IMG/VR virus record: IMGVR_UViG_3300020179_000035
Coordinates: 1 to 58,843 of that record
Length of the DNA: 58,843 nt
Reading direction: 5' to 3' (one strand)
Origin: a virus
Positions 7,561-15,645 of the stretch are shown here, piece by piece. The notes under the pieces are model-generated. The model saw only the letters and a program-made list of their open reading frames with translations. It searched no databases and had not been told where the DNA came from. Position 1 is the stretch's first letter; each line of letters begins with the position of its first letter. The translations under genes were made by a program, and so were the position numbers.

Positions 7561-7959
7561 AATTGTAACAGAGTTCGCGAATGAATCATTCGTACAGATT
7601 AGTAACACGGACCGTGAATGAATCAAGACAATTAATTAGTAACAGAGCCGGCAAATGAATCACCATCCTCGATTAGTAACATTCGCTGAGAATGAATCAA
7701 GGTCTCCGATTAGTAACACCTTCAACGAATGAATCAACAAACATGATTAGTAACATGATGTTTGAATGAATCATGGAGAACAATTAGTTTCACCGCATAG
7801 GAATGAATCAGAAGTTGTGATTAGTAACACTAAGAACGAATGAATCAAGATCCAGGATTTGTAACACATCCCCAGAATGAATCATACGCACAAATTTGTA
7901 ACATAGGCGCAGAATGAATCATCGACAACAATTAGTAACACTGTTTTGTCAATGAATTA
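7561..7959 (+). repeat. 37-bp periodic array of two alternating boxes with variable 9-base spacers
   Basis: Eleven units start at 7561, 7598, 7635, 7672, 7709, 7746, 7783, 7820, 7857, 7894 and 7931, exactly 37 bases apart. Each has box A (consensus ATTAGTAACA), 9 variable bases, box B (AATGAATCA) and 9 variable bases; the last A-B gap is 10. Box A variants are AATTGTAACA, ATTTGTAACA and ATTAGTTTCA; box B is invariant except in the last unit. No frame is open across it. The boxes alternate about every 18.5 bases. It could be an iteron-type origin or a partition site for the ParB-like protein encoded 1.1 kb away. Confidence 0.95.
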
Positions 7960-7992
7960 AAAAAATAAATTATAAATTTTAGGGACTAAATT

Positions 7993-8601
7993 ATGGAACA
8001 ATATCTTAAAAAAATTTCTCCTTCTACTCAAAAACTTATTGTTGATCATCTTAATGAAACAGTTTTACCGCATATGATCATTAATCCTCGTGGTTCTGCC
8101 AAAGGTCGTCGCCAAATATGGATTGAAACAGCAACTCCTATTCAGCCTTCTGCCAAGTTCCATGTTGGTTTTCAGGATGATCGTTTATTCAATTATATTA
8201 AGAAACTTGCTCCGGAAGGATTTACTCCCGAAACTATTTTAGTTACTAAAGGCGGAGTTATTCGTCGGCATCGTGACGCCAGTACATTGTCTTGGAAGGG
8301 CATGTCTATTAATCTTGGATCTGTTACTTGGTATTATGAACGCAATTACCCTAATTATTTTTGGTCACCTGTTGATCACGAAACCATTCCTCCTGGACGG
8401 TGGGATTTAACAGGTGGAGAAGTCTTTATGTTCAATACCAAAAATGCTCATTGGGTTGAAAATGCACACCCTGAGCGTTGGGGCATTAATGTCTGGATGA
8501 TCTCCGATAATGCTCGTTCAAAATACGAGGAATTCTTATCTCAACGAATTGCTGGAACACTTTCTGAAGAACAGCTTAATTTTAAAAATGCAGGATATTA
8601 A
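7993..8601 (+). CDS. 2OG-Fe(II) oxygenase-like protein
   Basis: 202 residues with a double-stranded beta-helix pattern: HRD (His93, Asp95), a central strand, then NAHWVENA (His153) and ERWGINVW (Arg162). This is the HxD...H plus Arg arrangement of iron/2-oxoglutarate oxygenases, close to the aspartyl/asparaginyl hydroxylase-like types found in phages. It would hydroxylate an unknown protein, nucleic acid or small molecule. The start follows the array by 33 bases, with only a weak binding site (AGGGACTAAATT). Confidence 0.6.
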   Translation: MEQYLKKISPSTQKLIVDHLNETVLPHMIINPRGSAKGRRQIWIETATPIQPSAKFHVGFQDDRLFNYIKKLAPEGFTPETILVTKGGVIRRHRDASTLSWKGMSINLGSVTWYYERNYPNYFWSPVDHETIPPGRWDLTGGEVFMFNTKNAHWVENAHPERWGINVWMISDNARSKYEEFLSQRIAGTLSEEQLNFKNAGY

Positions 8602-8629
8602 TATTAGATATTTTTAGAAAGGAGCCACT

Positions 8630-9019
8630 TTGTCAAAATTATCTCAAGCTTTTCTAAATTGTCACGTAGTGCAATACGTCAATAATACAAATGATCTTAT
8701 TGATGTATACAGTTTACAGCCTTTAGTTGAGATAACTAATCGTTATGGTGGTAAATTTCTTTCTATTCCAAATGGAACTATTTACGGTCATCGTTTGATT
8801 TCTCCTGCCACTCATGTAGGAGTTATAGATCTTTACGATGAAAACGATCCTATTCTTATATACGGTTTTTCTTTTTCTAATACTCTTCCGAAAACCTATA
8901 ATGTTGTGTCGGTTGATAAATATTACATTATTTTCAAACGTTATGTAACTAATTTTAATTTAATTATTTCTGAATATAGCAGTTTTTCTCAACAATACCG
9001 TTCAGATATTGTCAAATAA
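8630..9019 (+). CDS. Hypothetical beta-rich protein
   Basis: 129 residues starting at TTG, 5 bases after GAAAGGAG; no ATG fits. Alternating hydrophobic and polar residues suggest a beta-rich fold. No family is recognised. It lies between the oxygenase and the ParB-like gene in the same direction. Confidence 0.6.
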   Translation: MSKLSQAFLNCHVVQYVNNTNDLIDVYSLQPLVEITNRYGGKFLSIPNGTIYGHRLISPATHVGVIDLYDENDPILIYGFSFSNTLPKTYNVVSVDKYYIIFKRYVTNFNLIISEYSSFSQQYRSDIVK

Positions 9020-9049
9020 TTTCGTAATATTCAAAAAGGAACATTCGTT

Positions 9050-10072
9050 ATGAATAAGCCAATTAAACTAAATATTCAAAAAATTACTCCTACACCTTCG
9101 GTCACTAGAAAAACCAGAAAGGTCAAGGAAATTTCCGTTAATACTACTACTAAGCGTACCGCAAAAACTAAGTCTGTTGAAATTGACTCCGACGAAAATT
9201 TTGATACCGAGCTTGATCAATACGCTAATGTTGATATCACAGCTTATCTTCCTACTAATGCTAGCAAGCTTGATTCAAAGGTTTACCCTCGTGACATCCA
9301 TATTGATCATTCTTACCAAAGACAAACCAATCTTGCTAGGGTTAATCAAATTGTAAGAAATTTTACTCCTAACGCTATTGGCACTGTTTATTTGTCTATG
9401 CGTGACGATAGTACTCTTCACATCATCGACGGTGCTCATCGACTCCTTGCTTTGCGTAAGCTCGGTCTTGATGATTATCCCATCAATGCCCAGGTTTTCT
9501 TTGGCTTGACTCCCAAAGAAGAAGCTGAGTTGTTTGTCATTATGAACGAAGCTCGTGTAAAGCCTCGTCGTCATGAACTTCATAAAGCTTCTGTTACAGC
9601 ACAAGATCCTTTAGCAATAGAGATTGATAATATTATTACTTCTCTTGGTCTTGTTCTTGTTGACGTTCCATTAGATAATCATGTTCGTGCAGTCAAAACT
9701 GTTTACACTCTTTACGCTAAAATGAACAAGCGTTCATTTATCAATTTGTTTAAAGTGTTGAAGTCGGCTAACGGTTCTTCTTGTGACTCATTTTGTGTTC
9801 AATATCTCGTTGCTGTAGCTGTTATACTAATTAAGTATCCTACTGTTGATATTGAACGTTTGATTCATGTTATTTCAAAAATGGGTCATCCTAAAGTTGT
9901 CATTGGCAATCTTACAGCTTCTGCCGGTGGAAAAATTACACTTTTGCAAATGCAGCTTGCTATTGCTAGCGTAATTGTTGACAACTATAATTCTCGCTTA
10001 CGTAATGCTAGGCTTGATAAAACATATATTATTACTTCCAATTACAAAACCTACTTAAATCCTGTTGTTTAA
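9050..10072 (+). CDS. ParB-like protein
   Basis: 340 residues. A basic, Thr-rich N terminus is followed by the ParB N-terminal (ParB/Srx) fold: IHIDHSYQR near residue 85, then IIDGAHRLLALR (about residues 125-136), the counterpart of the DGxHR nucleotide-binding motif, and a helical region with FVIMNEARVKPRRHE. The C-terminal part is helical and could bind DNA. ParB-like proteins partition DNA or act as nucleases or CTP switches. No ParA is seen. A ParB-like gene also names the PRTRC gene set, other members of which occur at 19.8-25.7 kb. Confidence 0.65.
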   Translation: MNKPIKLNIQKITPTPSVTRKTRKVKEISVNTTTKRTAKTKSVEIDSDENFDTELDQYANVDITAYLPTNASKLDSKVYPRDIHIDHSYQRQTNLARVNQIVRNFTPNAIGTVYLSMRDDSTLHIIDGAHRLLALRKLGLDDYPINAQVFFGLTPKEEAELFVIMNEARVKPRRHELHKASVTAQDPLAIEIDNIITSLGLVLVDVPLDNHVRAVKTVYTLYAKMNKRSFINLFKVLKSANGSSCDSFCVQYLVAVAVILIKYPTVDIERLIHVISKMGHPKVVIGNLTASAGGKITLLQMQLAIASVIVDNYNSRLRNARLDKTYIITSNYKTYLNPVV

Positions 10073-10132
10073 TTTAAATTTGCATACACGAACTTTACCT
10101 ACTCAATCTGGTTGTTAGTTACTAACCACACA

Positions 10133-10277
10133 GACGAGTTTGTCCGTTCTCGTCAAAAACGGACTTTACCTACGGAGTACGGGATGTCCTAGCCAAAAGT
10201 CTAGCAAACACGCTGAGTAATAGAAGCAATCCGCAGACGCTGTGCTTTAGTAGATGGTTCGACTCCATCTAGCTCCA
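10133..10277 (+). ncRNA. Pseudoknot followed by tRNA-like 3' end (tmRNA-like)
   Basis: A gene-free stretch (10073-10411) holds an H-type pseudoknot: GACGAG (10133-10138) with CTCGTC (10149-10154), and GTCCG (10142-10146) with CGGAC (10160-10164). Further on is a perfect T arm GATGG-TTCGACT-CCATC (10253-10269) followed by TAGCTCC and A, as at the 3' end of a tRNA or tmRNA. Bacterial tmRNAs contain pseudoknots and often end in AGCTCCA. A 5' acceptor strand is only partly matched (GGAG at 10174) and no tag reading frame or 5' tmRNA consensus was found, so this is tmRNA-like at best. A copy of a host gene end used for integration is an alternative. Confidence 0.45.
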
Positions 10278-10411
10278 CTTATTTTTGCAATAGACAAACG
10301 GCCCGCTCAAAATTGTTGAAATTCTCTTTAGTTCAATCAAAGTTTTAAAACAAATTCATTTGAATTGCTTTCTCAAAACGAAATAATTATTCAAAAACGA
10401 AAGGAAAATTT

Positions 10412-10762
10412 ATGAATATTTCTCTTAATCGAGATTGGATATCCTTTTTAAATTCTTCTTCCTATGATCTTTCTACTCATAATTATTTTACCACTTTACA
10501 AAATGACTTTTGTGATGTGATTATTCCAGAGAAAAAAACTCTTATTTATAAGTTTGGCAAAGTTTCTCGTAAATTTATTTCTTTTTTTCAAAAATCAGAA
10601 ACTAAAGCAACAGCACTGCTTACTTACTGGGCACTTGAAACCGTTTTGTTTGGGGCTATTATGATTGCAGCCGCAAACATTTATTCATTTCTTGCTGCTC
10701 TATTTCTTTATTCTTACGGTACTTATGCTATTTTTAGTGCCATTAATACATTTGCGAAATAA
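10412..10762 (+). CDS. Membrane protein of unknown function
   Basis: 116 residues preceded by AAAGGAAA. The N-terminal 70 residues are soluble; residues about 72-112 hold two hydrophobic segments separated by a short turn (around AANIYSFLAAL). No family is recognised. Confidence 0.6.
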   Translation: MNISLNRDWISFLNSSSYDLSTHNYFTTLQNDFCDVIIPEKKTLIYKFGKVSRKFISFFQKSETKATALLTYWALETVLFGAIMIAAANIYSFLAALFLYSYGTYAIFSAINTFAK

Positions 10763-10767
10763 TTAAT

Positions 10768-11364
10768 ATGGCTTATGATCTAACTAAAATTAAAGAAGAA
10801 TGTTTTATCATTGATGAAGAAATTAATATTATTCAAAATGTATTGATGGAAACTTCATCACGTGGAGCAAAATATCATCCAACAATAACCTTTTTTCAAG
10901 ACGGTAAAACTCGTCAAGTAGCTGTTACGATACTATCTCAACCTACTTTTAGTGAAACACTAATTCGTATTGCTGAAACGTTACATCTTTATCCATGTTT
11001 ACGTTCTAGTTGTGCTGTCGTTTCTCTTGATTCTACTATTCAAAATACTGATAATCAGTCTTTTGATTGTCTGCAAATTTTTCTAATTTCTGAATATCAA
11101 GGTTATATTATACAGCTTCCTTATACTAAGAATCAAGATAATACTATTCTTTGGCATACTGATCAATTTCAAACTGAAAATCTTTTATCCACAAATTTTG
11201 ATGGTTTGACCAAAGATATGATTAATCTTTTTTTTACGTTTACCCATCTAAACGCTCCCACCTATACGGCCCACGAATGTTTATCTTATCTTAGTTATTC
11301 TGGGGCAGGTATAGCAGTTTTTGATTCTTTGAAAATTGCATATTACGATGCAGTTTATCAATAA
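10768..11364 (+). CDS. Hypothetical protein
   Basis: 198 residues, 5 bases after the previous stop, so probably cotranslated. Mixed alpha/beta composition with several scattered Cys residues. No motif is recognised. Confidence 0.6.
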   Translation: MAYDLTKIKEECFIIDEEINIIQNVLMETSSRGAKYHPTITFFQDGKTRQVAVTILSQPTFSETLIRIAETLHLYPCLRSSCAVVSLDSTIQNTDNQSFDCLQIFLISEYQGYIIQLPYTKNQDNTILWHTDQFQTENLLSTNFDGLTKDMINLFFTFTHLNAPTYTAHECLSYLSYSGAGIAVFDSLKIAYYDAVYQ

Positions 11365-11389
11365 TATAAACAAATAATATATAAAAAGA

Positions 11390-11435
11390 ATTAGTAACAT
11401 CCTTAGGGAATGAATCAAAAAAGACAATTACTAAC
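11390..11435 (+). repeat. Isolated copy of the 37-bp array unit
   Basis: ATTAGTAACA (11390-11399), 9 bases, AATGAATCA (11409-11417), 9 bases, ATTACTAAC (11427-11435). Boxes, order and 37-base spacing equal those of the main array 3.4 kb upstream. It lies between a stop codon and a small gene. Confidence 0.9.
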
Positions 11436-11450
11436 GATGCAGTAAGTGCT

Positions 11451-11618
11451 ATGGAAAATAAAAATATTAAATATATTGCTGCCAAAAAGTGCAGTGCAAC
11501 AAAATATCAAATTCCTCATATAATAAAATCATATGTTATTATAGATCAGGAATTTGAAAATCGGATTAAAGATCTAATGGAATCCGAATATTATTTAACG
11601 GAATTAGAATTTAGTTGA
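11451..11618 (+). CDS. Hypothetical 55-residue protein
   Basis: ATG to TGA with a basic N-terminal half (AAKKCSATKYQIPH) and an acidic C terminus. It starts 16 bases after the isolated repeat unit, a position where a protein binding that unit could repress it. The binding site is weak. Confidence 0.45.
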   Translation: MENKNIKYIAAKKCSATKYQIPHIIKSYVIIDQEFENRIKDLMESEYYLTELEFS

Positions 11619-11635
11619 ACTGTAGGAAAAACAAT

Positions 11636-13309
11636 ATGTTGCAACTTAGACCATATCAGCAAGAAGCATTGGATTCTATTGTTTCTTTTGCTGATAAAGG
11701 AATAGTTCGTCAGCTTGTTGTTCTTCCTACCGGTTCAGGTAAAACTGTTATCTTTTCCCATCTTCCGCAGTTCAAACAAAAAAGCCTCCCTATGCTTGTT
11801 TTGGCCCATAGAGAAGAGCTTCTTCACCAAGCTAAAGATAAAATAGCCTGGTCCAATCCTGATATTTCTATTGAAATTGAACAAGGTGATAATCATGCGG
11901 GATACTCCGATGTCGTTATAGCTAGTGTCCCTACTCTTGGTAGATCTCAGTCTACGCGCATAGAAAAATATTCTAGAGATTATTTTAAATCTATAATTAT
12001 TGATGAAGCTCATCACGCTGCAGCTCCATCGTATAGACGTATTATAGATTATTTTTCTCCAGAATTTATTCTTGGTGTAACTGCTACGCCTCAGCGTAGT
12101 GACAATGTTAGGCTTACCGATATTTTTCATGAAATAGTTTATTATAAAACTATTCAAGATTTAATTGAAGACGGATACCTATCTCCTTTGATAGGATATA
12201 GAGTCCAAACCCAAACAGATATTTCAGGAGTAGAAACAAATGACGGAGACTACGTTCAATCCCAACTTCAAGATGTTATTGATAATCCTAATCGTAATGC
12301 TACCATTGTTGCTGCTTATAATGATTTGGTTCCTAATGCGAAAGCCATTGTTTTCGCTGCCGGCATTCAGCACGCAAACAACCTGGCCTTATCCTTTGGG
12401 CAAGCGAAAATAGCTACAGAGGTAATCTTAGGTGATACTGACTCAGATGCTCGTAGAGATATTTTGGCGCGTTTTGCTAGCGGTCAAACACGTGTTCTCA
12501 TCAATGTCGGCGTACTTACGGAAGGATTCGACGAACCTTCCGTAGAAGCAATTTTACTTGCTAGACCTACCCGCTCTACATTGTTGTATACTCAAATTGT
12601 AGGCAGAGGTACTAGAATTTATGAAGGAAAACCACATTGTGCAATTTTAGATTTCGCTGATACCACGAGGGGCAAAAAACCAATTGGTTTACCTTCCCTC
12701 CTCGGTCTTCCACCAGATTTTGATCTACAAGGTCAATCTCTTACAGATGTTGCAACTAAATATAAAGAGCTTGAAGATTATTGCCCTGGTGAAGCTGTAC
12801 GTGTTTTATATCCTAATGATATAGAACTTGCGTATAAACGCATTGATCTTTTTATGCCACCTCCTCCCAATGAGTTTGTTCAACAATATTCTAAATTTGT
12901 TTGGGCTGAAGTAGCAGAAAATGATTATCATCTTGGTGTAGATAATTATAATTCTCTCAGAATTTATATTGATACATTAGGTAGGTGGACTGTTGAGCAT
13001 AGACTTCGTAATTCTCATGAATTGAAAGTAACTCTTCTCGGTCACCCAGAAGATATGCGAGACGCTTTTGTTCGTAGTGACAAATGGATTATGAAAAGAT
13101 TTGATACTAAACTCATTAATTCTGATGCAGCCTGGAGATCTGATGGCCCAACTGATGCGCAAAGAAAACTTCTTAAGCGCATTGGTGTACCTATTACCTC
13201 AGATATGACTAAAGGCACAGCTTCTCAAATTATTAGTAAATATTATGAATCCAATCCTCGCCCTGCGTGGCTGAATAATAAAATCAAATATTCACGATCT
13301 AAGTGGTAA
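11636..13309 (+). CDS. Superfamily 2 DNA/RNA helicase
   Basis: 557 residues from the ATG at 11636; a TTG 21 bases earlier is possible. Motif I is PTGSGKT (near residue 34), Ia is LAHREEL, II is DEAH (IIDEAHHAA), III is GVTATPQR, and motif VI is QIVGRGTR. This is the layout of SF2 helicases of the type-III restriction/DEAD family (UvrB- and SSL2-like). The C-terminal 200 residues have no recognised domain and may give specificity. It would unwind nucleic acid in phage replication, repair or transcription. Confidence 0.9.
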   Translation: MLQLRPYQQEALDSIVSFADKGIVRQLVVLPTGSGKTVIFSHLPQFKQKSLPMLVLAHREELLHQAKDKIAWSNPDISIEIEQGDNHAGYSDVVIASVPTLGRSQSTRIEKYSRDYFKSIIIDEAHHAAAPSYRRIIDYFSPEFILGVTATPQRSDNVRLTDIFHEIVYYKTIQDLIEDGYLSPLIGYRVQTQTDISGVETNDGDYVQSQLQDVIDNPNRNATIVAAYNDLVPNAKAIVFAAGIQHANNLALSFGQAKIATEVILGDTDSDARRDILARFASGQTRVLINVGVLTEGFDEPSVEAILLARPTRSTLLYTQIVGRGTRIYEGKPHCAILDFADTTRGKKPIGLPSLLGLPPDFDLQGQSLTDVATKYKELEDYCPGEAVRVLYPNDIELAYKRIDLFMPPPPNEFVQQYSKFVWAEVAENDYHLGVDNYNSLRIYIDTLGRWTVEHRLRNSHELKVTLLGHPEDMRDAFVRSDKWIMKRFDTKLINSDAAWRSDGPTDAQRKLLKRIGVPITSDMTKGTASQIISKYYESNPRPAWLNNKIKYSRSKW

Positions 13310-13311
13310 TC

Positions 13312-13320
13312 TGATATAAT
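13312..13320 (+). promoter_or_regulatory. Extended -10 for leaderless expression
   Basis: TGATATAAT ends 7 bases before the ATG at 13328, so transcription would begin at or near the start codon. No ribosome binding site lies between. Leaderless mRNAs are common in actinobacteria. Confidence 0.5.
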
Positions 13321-13327
13321 AGAACCC

Positions 13328-13801
13328 ATGTCAAAATCTGTAAATTATTATTCTCGTCAAGTAAAAAACCCTTATACTGATTATCATTTTATTGATGATA
13401 CTCTCAGTAACAATGATATTTCTTTTTTATCTGCTACTACTAAGATTGCTACAACGTCCCAATATCGTTTCCGCATTGCTGCTATGATTGTCAAATCCGG
13501 TAGAGTATTGGGCGCTGATGTTAATGTTCCTAAAATATCACCAAGTACACCCCCTAACAGAGTGAGCACTCATGCGGAAATTCGCGTTCTCAAAAACACA
13601 CGTAACGTACGAGGAGCGACTTTGTATGTTGCTCGTTTACGTTCAGAGAATATTCCTGCTTTAGCAAGACCATGTTCTTGGTGCATGCAACAAATTGCTA
13701 AAGCAGGAATATCGCGAGTTGTTTTTACAACCAATGATGGCGTAGGTTCTTCCTTTTATACCGATATGATTACTTGGAAGAATCTTTCTTATGATTCTTA
13801 A
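13328..13801 (+). CDS. Cytidine/deoxycytidylate deaminase-like protein
   Basis: 157 residues with the zinc-deaminase signature HAE (His82, Glu84) and PCSWC (Cys116, Cys119). These bind the catalytic zinc and Glu is the proton shuttle. Family members deaminate free cytidine, dCMP, or bases in nucleic acid; the substrate cannot be told here. In phages the enzyme commonly supplies dUMP for dTMP synthesis. The C terminus overlaps the next gene by 11 bases. Confidence 0.75.
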   Translation: MSKSVNYYSRQVKNPYTDYHFIDDTLSNNDISFLSATTKIATTSQYRFRIAAMIVKSGRVLGADVNVPKISPSTPPNRVSTHAEIRVLKNTRNVRGATLYVARLRSENIPALARPCSWCMQQIAKAGISRVVFTTNDGVGSSFYTDMITWKNLSYDS

Positions 13802-14237
13802 TCAACCTCATATTATGATTTCACCAGAATTTTATGATAATTCTGGTAAGGTGAAATCTTTACATATATCTCCGTTGATTAATCAAACTCCTTCTATCAT
13901 GTATGATACATACGACAACGCTATATCGTATGTATTCTCTTCTAATAAAGTACAAATCTTACATCCACATCCGGATTTTTTAATCTGTTTTGATCCTCTT
14001 TTGCAATATTCTTTTCGTTATTCCAATTATGTTGCCACTCAATTGTTAAGATATTCTTTTTCTACATATTTTGGAGCGACTGTCAACGATGCTGTATACG
14101 GTGATATACTTATTTTTGGTTCTTTTAATTATAAAACACAGTTTCATGATAATTATTTTCATTCTGTCCCGTATCATATAGTTGAACAGGTCACAAGAAT
14201 ATATGAAAATTCCGCAAAATATTCCACGCACATCTAA
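13791..14237 (+). CDS. Hypothetical protein
   Basis: 148 residues, starting within the deaminase gene, rich in Tyr, Phe, Ser and His. No motif is recognised. Likely translationally coupled to the deaminase. Confidence 0.55.
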   Translation: MILNQPHIMISPEFYDNSGKVKSLHISPLINQTPSIMYDTYDNAISYVFSSNKVQILHPHPDFLICFDPLLQYSFRYSNYVATQLLRYSFSTYFGATVNDAVYGDILIFGSFNYKTQFHDNYFHSVPYHIVEQVTRIYENSAKYSTHI

Positions 14238-14376
14238 CAAAACTAAGCAATGTGTTGATTGTTCTGTAAAAGGTAAAGAAGTTTATTTTTCTAACAGATT
14301 TAAGAAAAATCTTTGTTTAAATTGTTTAACTAAAAATCTTCTTATTCAAATACGCCAAACTAAAAAGATTGATTAG
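14203..14376 (+). CDS. Small zinc-ribbon-like protein
   Basis: 57 residues with CVDC and, 22 residues later, CLNC, a typical pair of zinc knuckles in a basic protein. It overlaps the previous gene by 35 bases in another frame. A TTG at 14182 is an alternative start. Confidence 0.5.
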   Translation: MKIPQNIPRTSNKTKQCVDCSVKGKEVYFSNRFKKNLCLNCLTKNLLIQIRQTKKID

Positions 14377-14400
14377 TACAATCAAAAACAAGGGAGGGGG

Positions 14401-14428
14401 TTGTAGCAAATAATATAATATATATAAT
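14401..14428 (+). promoter_or_regulatory. Candidate promoter
   Basis: TTGTAG (14401-14406), a 16-base spacer and TATAAT (14423-14428) lie 15 bases before the ATG at 14444, with AAAGGG between. This may drive the small gene and the tRNA cluster that follows. Confidence 0.45.
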
Positions 14429-14443
14429 GTAAAGGGAAATAAT

Positions 14444-14668
14444 ATGTCACTTGCAGTAATCATTGGCTCAGAAATCGAAGATATTAATAATATCGAAAAT
14501 ACTATTGAGCTTTTAAAATTTACAAAGAACATTGTTTCTGACAGTGTTCTGTCCATGCCTAACAATAATAATATTGATTCAGAAAAGTTGGATAGCATTA
14601 TTACTTGGTATACTGGTATCCATAATCTTCTTACAGACCCTAGTTCATTTCCTACACACGAAGAATAA
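14444..14668 (+). CDS. Hypothetical small protein
   Basis: 74 residues, acidic and helical, with no recognised family. AAAGGGAAAT precedes the ATG. It is the first gene of the tRNA-rich segment. Confidence 0.55.
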   Translation: MSLAVIIGSEIEDINNIENTIELLKFTKNIVSDSVLSMPNNNNIDSEKLDSIITWYTGIHNLLTDPSSFPTHEE

Positions 14669-14689
14669 AATAAGGGTTTCAAGGGTCTT

Positions 14690-14762
14690 GGGCCTGTAGC
14701 CCAACGGCAGAGGCAGAGGACTTAAAATCCTTCCAGTGTGGGTTCGAAACCCACCAGGCCCA
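14690..14762 (+). tRNA. tRNA with TAA anticodon (Leu), short variable loop
   Basis: Complete 73-base cloverleaf: acceptor GGGCCTG/CAGGCCC, anticodon stem GAGGA/TCCTT, loop CTTAAAA (anticodon TAA), T arm GTGGG-TTCGAAA-CCCAC. The variable loop is only 5 bases, whereas normal bacterial tRNA-Leu has a long variable arm. CCA is not encoded. Confidence 0.92.
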
Positions 14763-14764
14763 CA

Positions 14765-14802
14765 GGATGGCAGGTTTCTACTCCTTCGGAAACCTGTCAT
14801 CC
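14765..14802 (+). terminator. Hairpin between two tRNA genes
   Basis: GGATGGCAGGTTTC pairs with GAAACCTGTCATCC over 14 positions (one G-T) around a 10-base loop. It fills almost all of the 44-base gap between the two tRNAs and may guide processing. There is no T-run, so termination is doubtful. Confidence 0.5.
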
Positions 14803-14806
14803 GCCT

Positions 14807-14879
14807 GCCTCTTTAGCTCAGTTGGTAGAGCAGTGGACTTTTAATCCATTGGTCGCAGGTTCAAATCCTGCAGGAGGCA
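14807..14879 (+). tRNA. tRNA-Lys (anticodon TTT)
   Basis: Acceptor GCCTCTT/AGGAGGC, D arm GCTC/GAGC, anticodon loop CTTTTAA, T arm GCAGG-TTCAAAT-CCTGC. All stems pair. TTT reads AAA, the usual Lys codon in this AT-rich sequence. Confidence 0.95.
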
Positions 14880-14881
14880 CT

Positions 14882-15061
14882 ATGAAACCTAAACAATTTA
14901 TTGATTTACCAGAAAATAAACAAAAAATGCTAATTAAAAAAGCTTTTGATTATTTATGTCAAGAAGGTCTTGTCCCTTATGGTGTACAAACCGGTGATGA
15001 TTGTACTTGGGACACTTATGATCCAGCTGTTGAATTAGCAGCAGAATGGTATGAAGAATAG
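14882..15061 (+). CDS. Hypothetical small protein
   Basis: 59 residues; the ATG lies 2 bases after the tRNA-Lys end, so transcript processing would leave little leader. Acidic C terminus. A longer frame would run through the tRNAs and is rejected. No family is recognised. Confidence 0.5.
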   Translation: MKPKQFIDLPENKQKMLIKKAFDYLCQEGLVPYGVQTGDDCTWDTYDPAVELAAEWYEE

Positions 15062-15072
15062 GAGTTATTCTT

Positions 15073-15276
15073 ATGAAAGTTAAAGTTAATTTAGATCTTG
15101 TTATGCATATTCCTGGTGAATTCCAAGATGATGATTTAGCTGTCAAGCTTATTGATAGAGTTCTTCGTGACCAACTTTATGTTGGAGTAGAGTTTGATGA
15201 TAATGATATGGACGATGTTCTTCCTGTTGAAGAACTTCACATTAGAATGTATAAACCATTAGCAGGGAAACTTTAA
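15073..15276 (+). CDS. Hypothetical acidic protein
   Basis: 67 residues, strongly acidic in the middle (FDDNDMDD). TAGGAG precedes the ATG. No family is recognised. Confidence 0.55.
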   Translation: MKVKVNLDLVMHIPGEFQDDDLAVKLIDRVLRDQLYVGVEFDDNDMDDVLPVEELHIRMYKPLAGKL

Positions 15277-15306
15277 TTACATACAGAGACATGGAAATCG
15301 TATATT

Positions 15307-15380
15307 GGGGCGGTAGCTCAGTTGGTTAGAGCAGGGGACTCATAATCCCTGGGTCGCGGGTTCAATTCCTGCCCGCCCCA
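15307..15380 (+). tRNA. tRNA with CAT anticodon (probably elongator Met)
   Basis: Acceptor GGGGCGG/CCGCCCC, anticodon stem GGGGA/TCCCT, loop CTCATAA, T arm GCGGG-TTCAATT-CCTGC. The acceptor and anticodon stems resemble actinobacterial elongator tRNA-Met. A modified Ile (lysidine) tRNA cannot be excluded. It lacks the initiator-type 1-72 mismatch. Confidence 0.92.
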
Positions 15381-15645
15381 CTGAATGCTGTCGCAATTAA
15401 ACATAAACTTGATATAGATTAATTTCATACCGAGATACGAAATCTATTATCATGCGCAATCAATTTCATAACGCGTTGCTTAAATTGTAACAGGATTTAT
15501 AATTTTGGAAACATAATCAATCATGAGTTGACTGGTACTGTTGCATACAATAGTACCAACAAATGAAATTAATAGTTCATTAGATAACTCAAAGTGAATC
15601 TATTATTCAATAGGTCAAACTAGGGTATTGTATTATATTTCCTGG
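15381..15645 (+). other. Gene-free stretch with inverted repeats
   Basis: No gene is seen from 15381 to 15755. ATTAATTTCAT (15418-15428) recurs inverted as ATGAAATTAAT (15563-15573). A 10-bp hairpin GGTACTGTTG/CAATAGTACC with loop CATA lies at 15534-15557. An AATTGTAACA identical to the first box of the 37-bp array lies at 15484-15493, but without box B. Confidence 0.6.

Noticed and set aside
7561-7959. CRISPR array
   Set aside because: Units are 37 bases with 9-base spacers between two different short boxes; real CRISPR spacers are about 30 bases and repeats identical over 23 or more. No cas genes are seen.
10174-10277. Complete tRNA gene
   Set aside because: Only the T arm and 3' acceptor are good; the 5' acceptor pairs at four to five positions and no D arm or anticodon arm can be drawn.
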